Notes: generated from the sequence alone by a model not told the origin. Numbered from the stretch's first letter, positions 26,756 to 35,081 are shown. The stretch is 64,000 nucleotides of DNA from Flavobacteriales bacterium (GCA_020635855.1 JACJYZ010000002.1:248001-312000), one strand, 5' to 3'. Made by a program: numbers and translations.

Positions 26756-27964
26756 CTAGTCTTCCACCACGCACACGAACAGTTCCGTGTCTTTGTTGCC
26801 CTTCAGATTGAACAGCGATTTGAACGAAACGTTGGCGATCACATAGTTGGTTTTCGCCGAGCGGTATTCTTCTTCGATGGAGAGGATGTCGAGTTCTTTG
26901 AGCGATTCCGGGTTGGAGAAACGGATGTAGCACTTCAGCGGGAAATCATCTTCCACGATGCCATTGGCGCCTTCCGCGGTTCCGTTGGCTCCGTTTTTCT
27001 TCAGCTTCTTATAGCCATAGCGATAGTTATAGGTGAGTGCAGAAATATCGGAAAGCACCGCGCTGCCGGTGGGGTGACTTCCGGCTCCCTTGCCTGCCAG
27101 CATCTGTTTGTCAGAGAAGGCGCCTTCCACCTCAATGGCGTTGTATTCATAGTTCACGTTGAACAGTTCGCTTTCACGGCTCACGAAGTGGGGCAGCACA
27201 TAGGCACGGATCTTGTCGTTTTCTTTGCGTGCATACGCCAGCAGTTTGATGCGCAGTTGTTTTTCGCGTGCGAAGTAGATGTCGTGGATGCGGATGTTCT
27301 GGATGCCTACGTTCAGCACATCTTCGGGTTTCAGGATTACCCCGAAGGCATGTACGATCAACAGGATGAGTTTGTACAGCGCGTCGTAGCCTGCTACGTC
27401 CAGCCAGGGATCTGCTTCCGCAAAACCGTTTTCCTGGGCTTCCCTCAATGCGTCCTCGTAGGTAAGGTTATCGAACTGCATCTTGGAGAGGATGTAGTTG
27501 GTGGAACCGTTTACGATACCGCTGAGGCTGGACAGCAACTCATTGTCGTAATATTCTTCCAGGTTGCGGATGATGGGAATGCTGCCCCCTGCCGAGCCTT
27601 CGTAGATGAGGGCCACGTTGTTTTCCTGCTGGAGTTTGTACAGTTCGGAAAAGTTCTCTGCCAGCATCTTCTTGTTGGCGGTCACCACGTTCACGCCGTT
27701 CTTCATTGCCCGGCTTACGATCTCGAATGCATCGTTTGCATTGTCGATGAGTTCCACCACCACATCCAGGTCTTTTCTTCCGAGGATGTCTTCCTTGTCG
27801 TAGGTGAAGTTGGATGCATCGATTGATCGTTTTTTGTTCTTGTCTTTCACACAAAACTTCACGATGCGTGCTTCCAATCCTTGTGACATGTTCAGCACGT
27901 CATACAGTCCTTGTCCGACACAACCGAAACCGAACAGGCCGATTTGAATTTCTTTGTTCTCCAT
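26756..27964 (-). CDS. hom: Homoserine dehydrogenase
   Basis: Hom reduces aspartate semialdehyde to homoserine, the precursor of threonine and of the carbon skeleton of methionine. The 402 residues show the NAD(P)-binding IGLFGFGCVGQGL (8-20), GVNVVTANKKMLAE, EGSAGGSIPIIRNLEEYY, GIVNGSTNYILSKM and FAEADPWLDVAGYDALYKL. There is no fused aspartokinase. A C-terminal regulatory-like segment of about 80 residues follows the catalytic domain. It lies 34 bases after cysH inside the sulfur operon, which links homoserine supply to sulfur amino acid synthesis. Confidence 0.94.
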   Translation of the reverse strand: MENKEIQIGLFGFGCVGQGLYDVLNMSQGLEARIVKFCVKDKNKKRSIDASNFTYDKEDILGRKDLDVVVELIDNANDAFEIVSRAMKNGVNVVTANKKMLAENFSELYKLQQENNVALIYEGSAGGSIPIIRNLEEYYDNELLSSLSGIVNGSTNYILSKMQFDNLTYEDALREAQENGFAEADPWLDVAGYDALYKLILLIVHAFGVILKPEDVLNVGIQNIRIHDIYFAREKQLRIKLLAYARKENDKIRAYVLPHFVSRESELFNVNYEYNAIEVEGAFSDKQMLAGKGAGSHPTGSAVLSDISALTYNYRYGYKKLKKNGANGTAEGANGIVEDDFPLKCYIRFSNPESLKELDILSIEEEYRSAKTNYVIANVSFKSLFNLKGNKDTELFVCVVED

Positions 27965-27998
27965 GATGAATGATTACTTGAGCTCTGTTGTAATTGAT

Positions 27999-28652
27999 TT
28001 ATAAATGTAATCCACACTCTGTTTTGGATGAGCCTTCCCAGCGTCCCTCGCGGTTCTTTCCCTTGACGGTGCACTGCGCACAACCCACCGACGCATAGCC
28101 TTCCTCCTTCAGCGGGTGGAACGGCAATTTGTGTTCGGCGATATAGGCATCACGTTGTTCTTCCGTCACATCAATCAGCGGATAGAACTTGATGATGCCG
28201 CGTTTGTTCTCGAAAATGGGGAGGCGTTTTCGGAATTTGCTTTGGTAACCCATGAGACCCGAAACCCAGATGTCGTATTCGGCCTTGATCTTTTCGAGCG
28301 GCTCCACTTTGTTGATGGAGCAGCACAGATCGGGGTCCTTGGTCCAGGTTTCGTCGTTCTTGGTGAATTCGTTTTTCCAGTCTTCGGGTTTCACCTCCAC
28401 CACGTTCAGTCCGAACATCGTTACGAGTTCGTCTTTGTAATCCAGTGTTTCCTGGAACAGGTAGGTGGTGTTGATGAAATGTACGGGCTGATCTTTCCGC
28501 AGGCGACTGAAAAGGTGTAGCAGGAAAGCTGAAGTAGTTCCGAACGAGGAGGTCAGCAACACCTTCTCCGGCGGGAAATCGTCGTAGAGGGTAAGGATGC
28601 GCTCTTCGTAAGAGAGGTCCTTGTACTTTTTATTGAGTTCGTCGAGGTTCAT
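27999..28652 (-). CDS. cysH: Assimilatory adenylyl-sulfate (APS) reductase
   Basis: This enzyme reduces APS (or PAPS) to sulfite with thioredoxin. The 217 residues contain TSSFGTTSAFLLHL (nucleotide loop), DLCCSINKVEPL and GCAQCTVKGKNREGRW followed by the active-site ECGLHL. The CC plus CxxC pattern binds a [4Fe-4S] cluster and points to an APS rather than PAPS reductase. I start at the ATG at 28652, which overlaps the TGA of the preceding gene by one base (TGATG). ATP sulfurylase genes are not in the window and must be elsewhere. Confidence 0.93.
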   Translation of the reverse strand: MNLDELNKKYKDLSYEERILTLYDDFPPEKVLLTSSFGTTSAFLLHLFSRLRKDQPVHFINTTYLFQETLDYKDELVTMFGLNVVEVKPEDWKNEFTKNDETWTKDPDLCCSINKVEPLEKIKAEYDIWVSGLMGYQSKFRKRLPIFENKRGIIKFYPLIDVTEEQRDAYIAEHKLPFHPLKEEGYASVGCAQCTVKGKNREGRWEGSSKTECGLHL

Positions 28653-29809
28653 CAATAGGTTGGTAGACTCGGGTCGATTTCCTTGGCATAGGCCAGGATG
28701 CCACCCACGAGGTTATACAGGTTGTTTTGTCCGTTCTTGTCAATGATATACTGGATCGCTTTTGCGCTTCTTCCGCCCATTTTGCAATGCACCACCACCT
28801 TCTTGTCCTTGGATACCTTTTCGTCCAGGTTGATGTTGGGCAGTTGCGACAGGGGAACGAGCTCTCCGCCCAGGTTCACAATGTCATATTCGTGTGGTTC
28901 GCGCACGTCGATGAGCTGGAAGTCTTCGTTGGCATCCATCCATGCCTTGAGTTCCTGTACCGTGATCTCTTTCATGCCGTTGGATGTTTCTTTGGCGGTT
29001 TCCTTGAGTCCGCAAAATTGTTCATAATCGATCAATCCGGTGATCTTTGTTTCAGGGTTCTTCGCCACTTTCAGCGTACGGCTTTCGAAGCTGAGTGCAT
29101 CGAACAGGTAGAGTTTGCCTGCCAACACATCTCCGAGTCCGGTGATGACCTTGATCACTTCATTGGCCTGCAGGCTGCCGATGATGCCGGGCAGCACGCC
29201 CAGTACGCCACCTTCCGCACAGCTGGGTACGAGTCCCGGAGGAGGTGGGGTGGGGAAGAGGTCGCGGTAGTTCGGACCTGTATGGCCATTGGCATCGGTG
29301 TAGTTGAACACGGATACCTGTCCGTCGAACCGGAAGATGGAGCCATACACGTTCACTTTGCCGGCCAGCACGCAGGCGTCGTTCACCAGGTAGCGTGTGG
29401 GGAAGTTGTCGGTTCCGTCGGCTACGATGTCGTAATCCTTGATGATGTCGAGTGCATTCGATGAATGAAACTGGGTGTTGTAGGTATGTACGGTGATGTA
29501 CGGGTTGATGCCCAGGATGCGTTGTTTGGCCGCCTCCACCTTGGGTTTGCCAATGTCATCAACGGTGAAAAGCACCTGGCGTTGCAGGTTGCTGTCGTCC
29601 ACCACATCATAATCCACAATGCCGATGGTGCCTACGCCGGCAGCGGCGAGGTACTGGAGCAGCGGACTTCCGAGTCCGCCTGATCCGATGACAAGCACTT
29701 TGGCGGCTTTCAACTTCTTCTGGCCTTCCAGGTTAAATTCCGGAATGATGATGTGCCGGTCGTAGCGGGCCAGTTCTTCCTTACTGAATGTGATCGATTC
29801 GTGTGACAT
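28652..29809 (-). CDS. MoeZ-like sulfur-carrier activating enzyme with rhodanese domain
   Basis: This E1-like protein adenylates the C-terminal Gly of a MoaD/ThiS-type carrier and then donates sulfur from a rhodanese persulfide, giving a thiocarboxylate. The 385 residues have a ThiF/MoeB domain (VIGSGGLGSPLLQYLAAAGV near 42, DDSNLQRQVLF, VPSCAEGGVLGVLPG near 192, LIDYEQFCG) and a C-terminal rhodanese domain with active Cys in VVHCKMGGRS (about 341). The CxxC zinc pairs of MoeB are missing, as in the MoeZ type. It lies 26 bases after the carrier gene and overlaps cysH by one base, so its partner here is almost certainly that carrier. Confidence 0.92.
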   Translation of the reverse strand: MSHESITFSKEELARYDRHIIIPEFNLEGQKKLKAAKVLVIGSGGLGSPLLQYLAAAGVGTIGIVDYDVVDDSNLQRQVLFTVDDIGKPKVEAAKQRILGINPYITVHTYNTQFHSSNALDIIKDYDIVADGTDNFPTRYLVNDACVLAGKVNVYGSIFRFDGQVSVFNYTDANGHTGPNYRDLFPTPPPPGLVPSCAEGGVLGVLPGIIGSLQANEVIKVITGLGDVLAGKLYLFDALSFESRTLKVAKNPETKITGLIDYEQFCGLKETAKETSNGMKEITVQELKAWMDANEDFQLIDVREPHEYDIVNLGGELVPLSQLPNINLDEKVSKDKKVVVHCKMGGRSAKAIQYIIDKNGQNNLYNLVGGILAYAKEIDPSLPTY

Positions 29810-29835
29810 GATCTGTCTGTTTTTTCAAATTCCTA

Positions 29836-30114
29836 TCAACGGCTTCCTCCTGCAATGGCGGGCACAATGCTCACCACGCTGTCGGCACTCACCGGGGTCT
29901 GTTCTTTCTGGAGTGCGAGGATGTTTTCGTCGCCCACAAAAATGTTGATGAAGGAACGGATGTTGCCGTTTTCATCCAGCAGGTGGTTGGCCACTTCCGG
30001 GTATTGCCGGGTCAATGCGGCAACGGCTTCCTTCACGGTTTGTCCTTCCGCCACATAAGATGATTGGTTGTCGGTGAATTTTCTCAACGGGGTCGGGATG
30101 ATCAACTTTGCCAT
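29836..30114 (-). CDS. MoaD/ThiS/CysO-like sulfur carrier protein
   Basis: This 92-residue ubiquitin-fold carrier has the typical MoaD pattern (IPTPLRKFTDNQ, EGQTVKEAVAALTRQYP, FINIFVGDENI, SVVSIVPAIAGG). The diglycine is at 89-90 but is followed by Ser-Arg, so the carrier cannot be activated until the last two residues are removed. A JAMM protease is encoded immediately upstream, and comparable trimming is known for the HcyS/HcyD pair of Wolinella. Its genomic neighbours (MoeZ-like activator, CysM-like synthase, JAMM protease) match the CysO system of Mycobacterium tuberculosis, which delivers sulfide for cysteine synthesis. Confidence 0.9.
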   Translation of the reverse strand: MAKLIIPTPLRKFTDNQSSYVAEGQTVKEAVAALTRQYPEVANHLLDENGNIRSFINIFVGDENILALQKEQTPVSADSVVSIVPAIAGGSR

Positions 30115-30134
30115 TTCTCTTTGTTTTATCTTGA

Positions 30135-30554
30135 TTATACTGGGATTTCCAAAGCTTCTTCGTCAAACTGTTTTTCTTCGTTCAGGCGCCATGAGCGTGT
30201 GTGATCCACCGTTCCGTTCATCACCGAAACGATCACATAAGAAAACCAGGGCATGGCCTGTTTGCGGTCGTGTTCTGACGGGATGGCCGGATGCTGCGGA
30301 TGCGAATGGTACACGCCCAGCAGGGTGGTGTTGTTTTCCATCGCATACTGTTCGGCTTTCATGTAATCGAACGCCGAGATCTCAAAGCGCCTGCGTTGGT
30401 CGCCGTCCTTGCTATTGATTACCGGGCGGGCGAGGGAGATGATCCTTTCATTGCCGTCGCTGCCGTACATGAATCCGCAGCATTCGTTGGGGAATGCTTC
30501 CGTTGCATGCTGGTGCATGGTGTTCAATGCGTGGGTATCGATCTTTACATTCAT
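30135..30554 (-). CDS. JAMM/Mov34 zinc metalloprotease, Mec-like
   Basis: This 139-residue protease has a complete JAMM site: Glu24 (NECCGFMYG), His83-Ser-His85 and Ser93-x2-Asp96 (HSHPQHPAIPSEHD). In M. tuberculosis the homologue Mec releases cysteine from CysO-cysteine; in Wolinella HcyD trims the carrier tail. Here both jobs seem needed: removing Ser-Arg after the diglycine and cutting the carrier-cysteine adduct. Its ATG overlaps the TGA of cysM (TGATG), and the carrier gene follows 20 bases later. Confidence 0.9.
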   Translation of the reverse strand: MNVKIDTHALNTMHQHATEAFPNECCGFMYGSDGNERIISLARPVINSKDGDQRRRFEISAFDYMKAEQYAMENNTTLLGVYHSHPQHPAIPSEHDRKQAMPWFSYVIVSVMNGTVDHTRSWRLNEEKQFDEEALEIPV

Positions 30555-31489
30555 CAGAAAATCTGTTTGTATACATCGTGGTACTTGTCGCCATTGTCTG
30601 CGAATACCGTCACGATTGTTCCTTTATCTATGCTGTTGGCCACCTTGATGGCACCCTGGAGGTTGGCTGCGGCCGACGGACTGATGAGCAGGCCTTCCTT
30701 GCGGGCGGTTTCCTTGATCAGTTCATAGGCACCGAGTGTATCCACGTCCAGCACGGCGTCTGCAAGTGTACTGTCGTAAATGGCGGGTACTACAGCGGTT
30801 TCCAGGTGTTTCCATCCTTCCAGTCCGTGCATGGCCGTATCGGGTTGCAGTCCGACCAGCTGAATGGCGGCATTCGTTTCTTTCAGTTTCCGGCCGGTGC
30901 CGGTGAATGTTCCGGTGGTGCCTAACCCGGCAACGAAGTGCGTGATTGTTCCAGATGTTTGTTCAAGCACTTCCTGTGCGGTGGTTTCGTAGTGTGCGAG
31001 CCAGTTGTTGTTGTTTCCATACTGGTCGGCATAGTAATACCGGTCGGGATGCTCCTTCATCAGTTCCCTTGCCTTCTCCTGGGCGCCGTCGGTGCCTTCG
31101 AAACGGGATGTATACACGATGTTCACGCCGAGTGATTTCAAGATGGTCTTGCGTTCCTCGCTGGCATTCTCGGGCAGGCACAGGGTTACGGGGATGCCAA
31201 GTGCGGCGCCGAACGTGGCATAAGCAATGCCGGTGTTGCCGCTGGTGGCATCCAGCAATCCTTTTTCAGGAGACACGAGTCCGGCACGCAGGGCTTCCTG
31301 CAGGATGCGGAAGGCGGGTCGGGCTTTCACGCTTTGTCCCATCTGTTGCCATTCCAGTTTGGCGAAGATGCGTACGCCGGGTTTGCTGAACACGCGTGTG
31401 ATGGGGAACAGCGGTGTGTTTCCCACGAATGTTGCCAGTGCCTCGCTGTGGCGTAGGAGGTCGGTTTGTGATGCGGTGAGGGTACTCAT
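30554..31489 (-). CDS. cysM: PLP-dependent cysteine synthase, CysM-like
   Basis: The 311-residue enzyme is a fold-type II PLP synthase. The probable Schiff-base Lys is Lys55 in GQSVKARPAFRI, the substrate/phosphate loop is TSGNTGIAYA, and AGLGTTGTFTGTGRKLKE binds the cofactor phosphate. The SVKARPA form resembles the CysM of M. tuberculosis (SIKDRPA) more than ordinary CysK. With a carrier protein, activator and JAMM protease in the same operon, a thiocarboxylate sulfur donor and O-phosphoserine acceptor are likely, but O-acetylserine with free sulfide remains possible. It overlaps the siroheme gene by 4 bases. Confidence 0.88.
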   Translation of the reverse strand: MSTLTASQTDLLRHSEALATFVGNTPLFPITRVFSKPGVRIFAKLEWQQMGQSVKARPAFRILQEALRAGLVSPEKGLLDATSGNTGIAYATFGAALGIPVTLCLPENASEERKTILKSLGVNIVYTSRFEGTDGAQEKARELMKEHPDRYYYADQYGNNNNWLAHYETTAQEVLEQTSGTITHFVAGLGTTGTFTGTGRKLKETNAAIQLVGLQPDTAMHGLEGWKHLETAVVPAIYDSTLADAVLDVDTLGAYELIKETARKEGLLISPSAAANLQGAIKVANSIDKGTIVTVFADNGDKYHDVYKQIF

Positions 31490-32079
31490 GCGTTTTCCTC
31501 CTCTTCAAAAACTTTGGTGGCTTCGTTCAGGGTTTTCACCTTGTGGCTGAAATCACCCCGGAGTTTTTCGCGCAGCACATGCAGGTTCTGCATCACCTCG
31601 TTGATTTCGTCCGGGATCCATTTCTCAAAATATTCGCGCAGGCGTTTGGCCACCGTGGGTGATTTGCCGTTGGTGGAGATGGCGATCTTCAGGTCACCTT
31701 TCAGTACGATGGACGACATGTAGAAATCGCATAGGTCCGGCGTATCCGCCACGTTGATCAGCACCTTGACCTCACGGGCATCTTTTGCCACCTGTTCGTT
31801 CACTTCCCGGAGGCTGGTGGCGGCGAAGACCAGGTCAGCCTGTTCAATGTGTGAACGGTTGTAGGCTTGTTGTTCGAGGGTGATGGTACGTGTTGCAGCC
31901 AGTTCCCGGATCTCTTCGCGGATCTCGGGTGCCACTACATGGATGCGTGCATTCGGATCATTCCGCAGCAACGCACCGATCTTTTCCAGTCCGATCGCAC
32001 CGCCACCCACCACAAGTATGCGGCGACCTTCCAGTTTCAGGAAGATGGGCATGAGGGTATTGGGGTGCTGCAGGGTCAT
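31486..32079 (-). CDS. Precorrin-2 dehydrogenase/ferrochelatase (CysG N-domain, Met8p-like)
   Basis: This enzyme oxidises precorrin-2 and inserts iron to complete siroheme, the cofactor of the sulfite reductase encoded upstream. The 197 residues show the NAD-binding RRILVVGGGAIGLEKI, FAATSLREVNEQVAKDA, VLINVADTPDLCDFYMSS and ISTNGKSPTVAKRLREYFE. It is the stand-alone N-terminal half of CysG; the methyltransferase half is the separate gene one base upstream. An internal Met at residue 10 (MPIFLKLEGRR) could also be the start. Confidence 0.92.
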   Translation of the reverse strand: MTLQHPNTLMPIFLKLEGRRILVVGGGAIGLEKIGALLRNDPNARIHVVAPEIREEIRELAATRTITLEQQAYNRSHIEQADLVFAATSLREVNEQVAKDAREVKVLINVADTPDLCDFYMSSIVLKGDLKIAISTNGKSPTVAKRLREYFEKWIPDEINEVMQNLHVLREKLRGDFSHKVKTLNEATKVFEEEENA

Positions 32080-32080
32080 A

Positions 32081-32860
32081 TCATTTTTCTGTTGCGGAGC
32101 GGTTGATGTGTTCGGGATGCACTTTTCGGATATCGGCCACCACTTCGCCGATCACGATGATGGCGGGTGACTGGATGCCTGCGGCTTCGGTGCGCTCAGC
32201 CAGGTTGTGCACATGGCCGGTTACCCATTGTTGATGATCGGTGGTGCCTTCCATGATCACGGCGGCGGGAACGTTGTCTTTACCCTGTTCGCTGAAAAGT
32301 TGCAGGATTTGCCGGATCTTGCCGAGTCCCATGAGTACGATCACGGTAGCCGATGATTGGGCAGCCAGCCTAATGTCTTTGGAGAGGCGGTTGCCGGATG
32401 TGGTACCGGTGACCACCCAGAAACTTTCGGATTCGAGTCGTTTGGTGATGGGGATGCCCAGGCTTTCCGGAACCGCAATGGCGCTGGTCACGCCGGGCAC
32501 GATCTCCACGGGAAAGCCGAGTGTTTCTGCGAACGACCATTCTTCCCATCCGCGCCCGAACACAAACGGATCTCCACCTTTCAGGCGAACCACATGCAAT
32601 CCTTGTTTGCATAAATGGGCGATCAGCGCGTGGATCTCTTCCTGGGCATAGGCGTGGTTACCTGCTTTCTTGCCCACAAAGATGCGTTGGGCATTGGGCC
32701 GTGCATGGTCCAGCAGCGACTCGTTCACCAGTGCATCGTACAGCACGGCATCGGCTTCCCTGAGCGCCTTCACACCTTTCAGCGTGATCAGCTCGGGGTC
32801 ACCCGGACCCGCACCCACGAGGGTGAGTTTACCTTGCTCAGGATGGCGTGTTGACGGCAT
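32081..32860 (-). CDS. cobA: Uroporphyrinogen-III C-methyltransferase
   Basis: This SAM-dependent enzyme makes precorrin-2 from uroporphyrinogen III, the first committed step to siroheme. The 259 residues contain LTLVGAGPGDPELITLKG, VRLKGGDPFVFGRGWEE, EIVPGVTSAIAVPESLGIPITKR and ATVIVLMGLGKI, all standard. Its start overlaps the sulfite reductase gene by 23 bases, and the ferrochelatase follows one base after its stop. Siroheme supply is thus built into the sulfite reductase operon. Confidence 0.94.
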   Translation of the reverse strand: MPSTRHPEQGKLTLVGAGPGDPELITLKGVKALREADAVLYDALVNESLLDHARPNAQRIFVGKKAGNHAYAQEEIHALIAHLCKQGLHVVRLKGGDPFVFGRGWEEWSFAETLGFPVEIVPGVTSAIAVPESLGIPITKRLESESFWVVTGTTSGNRLSKDIRLAAQSSATVIVLMGLGKIRQILQLFSEQGKDNVPAAVIMEGTTDHQQWVTGHVHNLAERTEAAGIQSPAIIVIGEVVADIRKVHPEHINRSATEK

Positions 32861-34958
32861 TGTTGGATGGTTGTGTACTTACGGCACGTAGTTGTTGCAG
32901 GAAATCTTTTGCAATGTTCAGGTAATCCTGTGCAAAGGCGGCGTCTGCTTTTTGTTGTTGAATGCGAAGGGCCACGTTCTGGAAGCTCTGATCCAGTTTG
33001 ATCAGGCCTTTGTCTACGAACTCCGTATCGAAGTCGCGGATGATACCGGCCTGGGTGTTGCACTTGGCACCTTTGGAGGTCAGCAACGCTTTGGCACCGC
33101 TCACCATGGCGCTGTAGCTATGGTACATGCTGTCTGCATAGAGCTTTTCAGCCAGTGCTTCAGCGGCCCATTCGGCTTTTTCTTCCGCTTCGAAAAGCAG
33201 GGTTTGTACCAGGTCGATCATCACACCGGCACATTCGCCCACACCCACTTCCTGTACATAGCGGGCTGAGTTACCCCAGTCGATATATTCGTCGTCAGTC
33301 ACAGTCTCTTTGTTGCCCAGTTCCTTCAGAAGCTGGTAGAAGTAATCTTTCCCCTGGCGGTCGTAATAGGTGTTGTAGTTTTCGTTTTCCTGTGCCTTAC
33401 CATGATAGTCATCCAGCAGGGTGCGCAACGCTTGGGGTGCCCGTTTGCTGGGTACCTTGATGATCTTGTCGCCGAAGCGACCGATGCCATCGCCCACGAT
33501 ACCACCTCCGAGCAGCAACTGGAGGGCCGGCAAGGTATGGTCGCCATTCTTGATGGAGCTTCCGTGGAAACCGATCTGGGCCAGTCCGTGTTGTCCGCAT
33601 GAGTTCATGCAGCCGCTGATCTTGATCTTGATGTCCTGGTTGTAGATGAGGTCGGGGTATTCATCCCTGATCACACGTTCCAGTTCCAGCGCAGTTGCTG
33701 TGCTGTTGGAGATACCCAGGTTGCAGGTATCGGTGCCTGGGCATGCGGTGATGTCGGCTACGCTGTCGAATCCTGATTCGGTGAACCCGATTTCGTCAAG
33801 GGCATTGTACAGGGCGATCAGGCTTTCTTCACGCACATAGCGCAGCAGGAACCCCTGGTTGATGGTGATGCGGATATCGTTGGCGGCATATTGCTTTACG
33901 ATATCGGCGAACTTCCTGGCCTGGTCGGTGGTCAGGTTACCCAGTTTGATCTTGATCTGTACGGCAACAAAACCTTCCTGTTTTTGCGGGATCACGTTGG
34001 ATTTCTTCCACGCCTGGAACAGGTCGGTGTTTTTGGGGGCTGTTCCGTTACCTGCGAATACCGGCGGCGGTGTGGGTTCCGGAACGGCGTTGTGGTTGAA
34101 AGCCACTTTTTGGTTTGGAACGGCGGGGCGTTCTGCTTCCACAAGTTGCATGAAGGCATCCAGGCCGATCTCATGGATCAGGTATTTGATGCGCGCCTTG
34201 TTGCGGCGTGCTCTTTCACCATGCCGGTCGAACACGCGGATGGTTGCTTCAATGAAGGGGATCACCTCGTCTTCGGGGAGGAAGTCGTAGGCCACAAGCG
34301 CCGGGAACGGCTGGGCGCCCAGTCCGCCTCCGATCATCACCTTGAATCCGCGCACTTCTTTTCCATCGATGGTTTTGATCTTGGGGATGAGACCCAGGTC
34401 GTGCATGAAGGTATAGGCCGTGTCTTCATCGGAAGAAGAGAGAGCGATCTTGAACTTTCTTCCCAGTTCCTGACCGAAGGGTTTGCGGAGGAAATATTCG
34501 AAGATTCCCTGGGCGTAGGGGGATACGTCAAAAGGTTCTTGGGGATCGACGCCTGCCAGGTGGGAAGCGGTTACGTTGCGAACGGTGTTTCCGCAGGCTT
34601 CCCGGATGGTGATGGCATCTTTTTCGAGTTCGGCCCAGAGCTCCGGTGTGCGATCCAGGCTTACGTAGTGGATCTGTACATCCTGGCGGGTGGTGAGGTG
34701 GAGCTTGCCGGTGGAGAAGGTATCGCTTACTTCGGACAGGCGGTAGATCTGTTCAGTAGTGATGCGCCCAAAGGGAAATTTGATGCGGATCATTTGTACC
34801 CCCGGCTGACGTTGGCCGTAGATACCGCGTGCCAGACGCAGGCTGCGGAACTTTTCATCGTCGATTTTGCCGTCGCGGAAAAGGCGGATTTTCTTTTCCA
34901 GGTCGAGGATGTCTTTCTCAACGATGGGGTTTTCCAATTCTGTCCTGAAACTTTGCAT
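32838..34958 (-). CDS. Siroheme sulfite reductase with C-terminal HEPN-like domain
   Basis: This hemoprotein reduces sulfite to sulfide with six electrons. The 706 residues show two ferredoxin-like/siroheme repeats with LHLTTRQDVQIHYV and, near 404-451, the cluster/siroheme ligands ITACPGTDTCNLG and SGCMNSCGQHG (CX5C, CX3C). The nitrite reductase subfamily shares these motifs, but the operon supports sulfite as substrate. Residues about 570-695 are an added helical domain (YHSYSAMVSGAKALLTSKG, QAGIIRDFDTEFVDKG) that looks like HEPN without the RNase RxxxxH motif. It is the first structural gene after the attenuator and lies 22 bases from the terminator T tract. Confidence 0.9.
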   Translation of the reverse strand: MQSFRTELENPIVEKDILDLEKKIRLFRDGKIDDEKFRSLRLARGIYGQRQPGVQMIRIKFPFGRITTEQIYRLSEVSDTFSTGKLHLTTRQDVQIHYVSLDRTPELWAELEKDAITIREACGNTVRNVTASHLAGVDPQEPFDVSPYAQGIFEYFLRKPFGQELGRKFKIALSSSDEDTAYTFMHDLGLIPKIKTIDGKEVRGFKVMIGGGLGAQPFPALVAYDFLPEDEVIPFIEATIRVFDRHGERARRNKARIKYLIHEIGLDAFMQLVEAERPAVPNQKVAFNHNAVPEPTPPPVFAGNGTAPKNTDLFQAWKKSNVIPQKQEGFVAVQIKIKLGNLTTDQARKFADIVKQYAANDIRITINQGFLLRYVREESLIALYNALDEIGFTESGFDSVADITACPGTDTCNLGISNSTATALELERVIRDEYPDLIYNQDIKIKISGCMNSCGQHGLAQIGFHGSSIKNGDHTLPALQLLLGGGIVGDGIGRFGDKIIKVPSKRAPQALRTLLDDYHGKAQENENYNTYYDRQGKDYFYQLLKELGNKETVTDDEYIDWGNSARYVQEVGVGECAGVMIDLVQTLLFEAEEKAEWAAEALAEKLYADSMYHSYSAMVSGAKALLTSKGAKCNTQAGIIRDFDTEFVDKGLIKLDQSFQNVALRIQQQKADAAFAQDYLNIAKDFLQQLRAVSTQPSNNAVNTPS

Positions 34959-34979
34959 ATGTATGGGTTTGTTGGATTC

Positions 34980-35018
34980 AAAAAAAAAGCCTTTCCAGGT
35001 GTGTCAGGAAAGGCTTTT
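34980..35018 (-). terminator. Intrinsic terminator of the cysteine attenuator
   Basis: On the minus strand AAAAGCCTTTCC (35007-35018) pairs perfectly over 12 bases with GGAAAGGCTTTT (34985-34996) around a 10-base loop, and the T tract runs to 34980. It lies between the Cys-rich leader peptide and the sulfite reductase start, so it must be bypassed to express the operon. Confidence 0.93.
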
Positions 35019-35081
35019 AAGGGTTTTCTTATATTTTGTTATGCCCTGGGTATACCGTTTCCCGACTGCTTTTCAAGGCAG
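35003..35081 (-). promoter_or_regulatory. Alternative pairings of the cysteine attenuator (pause hairpin and antiterminator)
   Basis: Two competing structures can be drawn on the minus-strand RNA. The bases at 35066-35081 can fold into a hairpin (CTGC with GCAG, plus TT with AA) that includes the last Cys codon. GTCGGGAAA (35058-35066) can pair with TTTCCTGAC (35003-35011), with one G-U pair, which would sequester the 5' arm of the terminator. A ribosome stalled on the Cys codons would block the first hairpin and favour the second, as in classical attenuators. Drawn by eye, not folded by software. Confidence 0.65.

Noticed and set aside
26720..27826. 368-residue plus-strand open frame
   Set aside because: Antisense to homoserine dehydrogenase, which has clear family motifs; rich in Val/Phe/His as typical of mirror frames.
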